Source: CAZGOM01 sp964542875
GTDB lineage: Bacteria; Planctomycetota; Phycisphaerae; Phycisphaerales; Phycisphaeraceae
Length of the DNA stretch: 14,727 bases
Direction: 5' to 3'
NCBI GenBank assembly: GCA_964542875.1
Contig: CAZIWA010000137.1
Span: 1-14,727 of the forward strand
The notes beneath the pieces are model-generated. The model saw only the letters and a list, made by a program, of their open reading frames with translations. It was not told the DNA's origin and made no database searches. Positions 13,186-14,727 of this stretch are shown piece after piece; positions within the stretch are counted from its first letter, which is position 1; the number at the start of each line of letters is the position of its first letter. Position numbers and translations under genes: made by a program.

Positions 13186-14727
13186 ATGATGAACCCGTTT
13201 AAACAGACCAAGAAGCTGATTGAAGTCCTGGAGACCCGAAGCGTCAAGGACTACAAGGGACGACGGGGCAAGCTGCTGTATGGCGCCAGCCTGGCGCTGC
13301 ATTGCGCAAGGGAACTGTCTCACGACCGGGCGACGATGATGGCGGCGGCGCTGACGTACCGGACCATCTTCAGCCTCATTCCGACGATTGTGCTGGCGCT
13401 GCTGGTGTTTAACGCGTTTGGGGGGTTCAGCGATTCAAGAGAGGTGATCCAGAAGAAGATCTTCCAGCAATTGGGCATTCCCGCATTGGAACTGCCCACG
13501 AGCCAGCCCACCCACCATGAAACACTGGCGGAGAGCTTCAGCCGATATCTCAACGGCGGGGAGCTATATGCCGAGGAGATGGAGCCCGAGGAACCGGAAA
13601 CGCAAGCCACCAAACCGGCGACGGCGGAATTCGCGGTTGTGCCAGGCGCGGAAACGATGCCATCGAGCCAGCCTGCGCGGACCGTGGAAGAAAACGTACA
13701 ACTGCGCAATTCCATCAACGGCATCCTGGATCAACTGGCGAGCCAGGTTTCCAAGATCTCTTTCAGCAGCATCGGCGGGATCGGGTTCTTGATCCTGGTG
13801 TGGGGCGCGCTGGCGCTGATCATTACCGTGGAGCAGACATTCAACATCATTTACGGGTGCGAGCAGGGCCGGGCCTGGCACATGCGCATTCCGCTTTACT
13901 GGGCGGTGCTTACGCTTGGGCCGGTGCTGCTTTCGGCAAGCCTTTTTTTGACCGGGAAGATCGTGACGGTGGTGGAACACACCGGCGTGCTGGGGCCGTT
14001 TTTGAAGGTGGCCACGGTGCTGGGGGCCATCTGCGCAAGCTGGCTGATGCTGGTGCTTTTGTACACCCTGCTGCCCAATACGAAGGTGGCGATCAAGCCG
14101 GCGGTGATCGGCGCACTGGTGGCGGCGGTGCTGTTTGAAATGGGCAAGGCGGGGTTCCAGATTTACGTCACCCAGGCGCTGCCATTCTTCAAGTTTTATG
14201 GCGTGCTGGGCCTGCTGCCGCTGTTTTTGCTGTGGATTTACATCACGTGGCTGATCATCCTTTTCGGACTGGAACTGGCCTATACGCTGCAGTCGATGCG
14301 GTCGGGCAAGTTCAAGCACTTCGCCCACAGGCAACGTCGTGAGAAGTATTACGATCCGCGGCTGCTTATTTCACTGCTCACCCAGATTGCCGCGGCGTTT
14401 AAGCAAGGCAAGGACGTGACGATCCAGGAGCTGGAAGTGCAGACGCAGCTTTCGACGGACAAGATCCTTGACCTGGGGATACGGCTGACCGATGGGAAAA
14501 TGATCCATCAGGTGGAGTTCAACAACGATCAGATGCCGGTGACGTACGCGCTGAGCAGGCCGCCTGAGTCGATCGAGCTGGAAGAGATTTTCCAGCTTTC
14601 GCTGCCGACGCGGGTTCGGGGAGAGATCGATCCGGACGCGCCCAAAGCAATCGGCCGGCATGAGAAGGCGGTTTTATGGGTGGAAGAAGCGCATAAATCC
14701 GCCATCGGAAAGACGACCCTGGCGGAT
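13186..14727 (+). CDS. YihY/BrkB-family membrane protein, 3' end cut by the window
   Basis: The frame is open from ATG at 13186 (a second ATG follows directly at 13189) to the window end, 514 codons with no stop, so the protein is partial. The first helix (about 61-81) lies in AAALTYRTIFSLIPT, a clear YihY/UPF0761 signature. Helices follow at about 195-218, 235-257, 272-297, 306-328 and 340-368, giving the six expected. Between helices one and two is an unusually long, acidic and Pro-rich insert (about 105-180). After the last helix comes a cytosolic region (about 386-475) with winged-helix-like features (VTIQELEVQTQLSTDKIL), seen in some longer members of the family. Function of the family is unsettled; the old name RNase BN is considered wrong. 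It lies 34 bases after the LpxR-like gene with no clear ribosome site. Confidence 0.9.
   Translation, partial: MMNPFKQTKKLIEVLETRSVKDYKGRRGKLLYGASLALHCARELSHDRATMMAAALTYRTIFSLIPTIVLALLVFNAFGGFSDSREVIQKKIFQQLGIPALELPTSQPTHHETLAESFSRYLNGGELYAEEMEPEEPETQATKPATAEFAVVPGAETMPSSQPARTVEENVQLRNSINGILDQLASQVSKISFSSIGGIGFLILVWGALALIITVEQTFNIIYGCEQGRAWHMRIPLYWAVLTLGPVLLSASLFLTGKIVTVVEHTGVLGPFLKVATVLGAICASWLMLVLLYTLLPNTKVAIKPAVIGALVAAVLFEMGKAGFQIYVTQALPFFKFYGVLGLLPLFLLWIYITWLIILFGLELAYTLQSMRSGKFKHFAHRQRREKYYDPRLLISLLTQIAAAFKQGKDVTIQELEVQTQLSTDKILDLGIRLTDGKMIHQVEFNNDQMPVTYALSRPPESIELEEIFQLSLPTRVRGEIDPDAPKAIGRHEKAVLWVEEAHKSAIGKTTLAD

Noticed and set aside
1..14727. tRNA, rRNA, CRISPR arrays, insertion sequences and attachment sites
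   Set aside because: No cloverleaf, rRNA stretch, regularly spaced repeats, transposase gene or terminal inverted repeats were seen in reading the window.

Overview
The window looks like chromosomal DNA of a Gram-negative (diderm) bacterium with high G+C in most genes. The mix of an ExbB/ExbD module inside a run of exported TPR-like genes, an LpxR-type outer-membrane enzyme and generally long linkers suggests a planctomycete, perhaps Phycisphaerae. That assignment is inference from gene content; there is no rRNA or other marker gene here.

Layout. (1) 82-507 (+): a small AT-richer lipoprotein of unknown function, followed by a 545-base gene-free leader region. (2) 1053-9049 (+): a seven-gene, probably co-transcribed cluster. 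In order it holds a single-pass membrane protein with a TonB/TolA-like anchor and a C-terminal vWA-like domain; an exported TPR-like protein; ExbB/TolQ; two different ExbD/TolR proteins; a very large exported helical-repeat protein; and a small cytosolic protein of unknown function. Gaps are 3-95 bases, and a terminator-like hairpin sits just before exbB. (3) 9050-9289: a convergent intergenic region with a perfect 30-bp palindrome. (4) 9290-11937 (-): an M24 aminopeptidase-P-like metallopeptidase and, upstream of it in the same direction, a GT87-type polytopic glycosyltransferase. (5) 12042-14727 (+), divergent from (4): an LpxR-family lipid A deacylase and a YihY/BrkB-family membrane protein that runs off the window.

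How the genes may work together. The central cluster has the parts of a proton-motive-force-driven envelope machine: an ExbB channel, two ExbD stators with the conserved membrane Asp, and a transducer whose membrane helix carries the Ser-x-x-x-His signature of TonB and TolA. Instead of a TonB C-terminal domain or TolA domain III, the transducer ends in a vWA-like fold. Two exported TPR-like proteins are natural periplasmic partners. No TonB box receptor, TolB or Pal is present. This is the best candidate in the window for an undescribed system; its function and load are unknown. The genes at the right end (lipid A deacylase, YihY, glycosyltransferase) are also envelope-related but show no direct link to the cluster.
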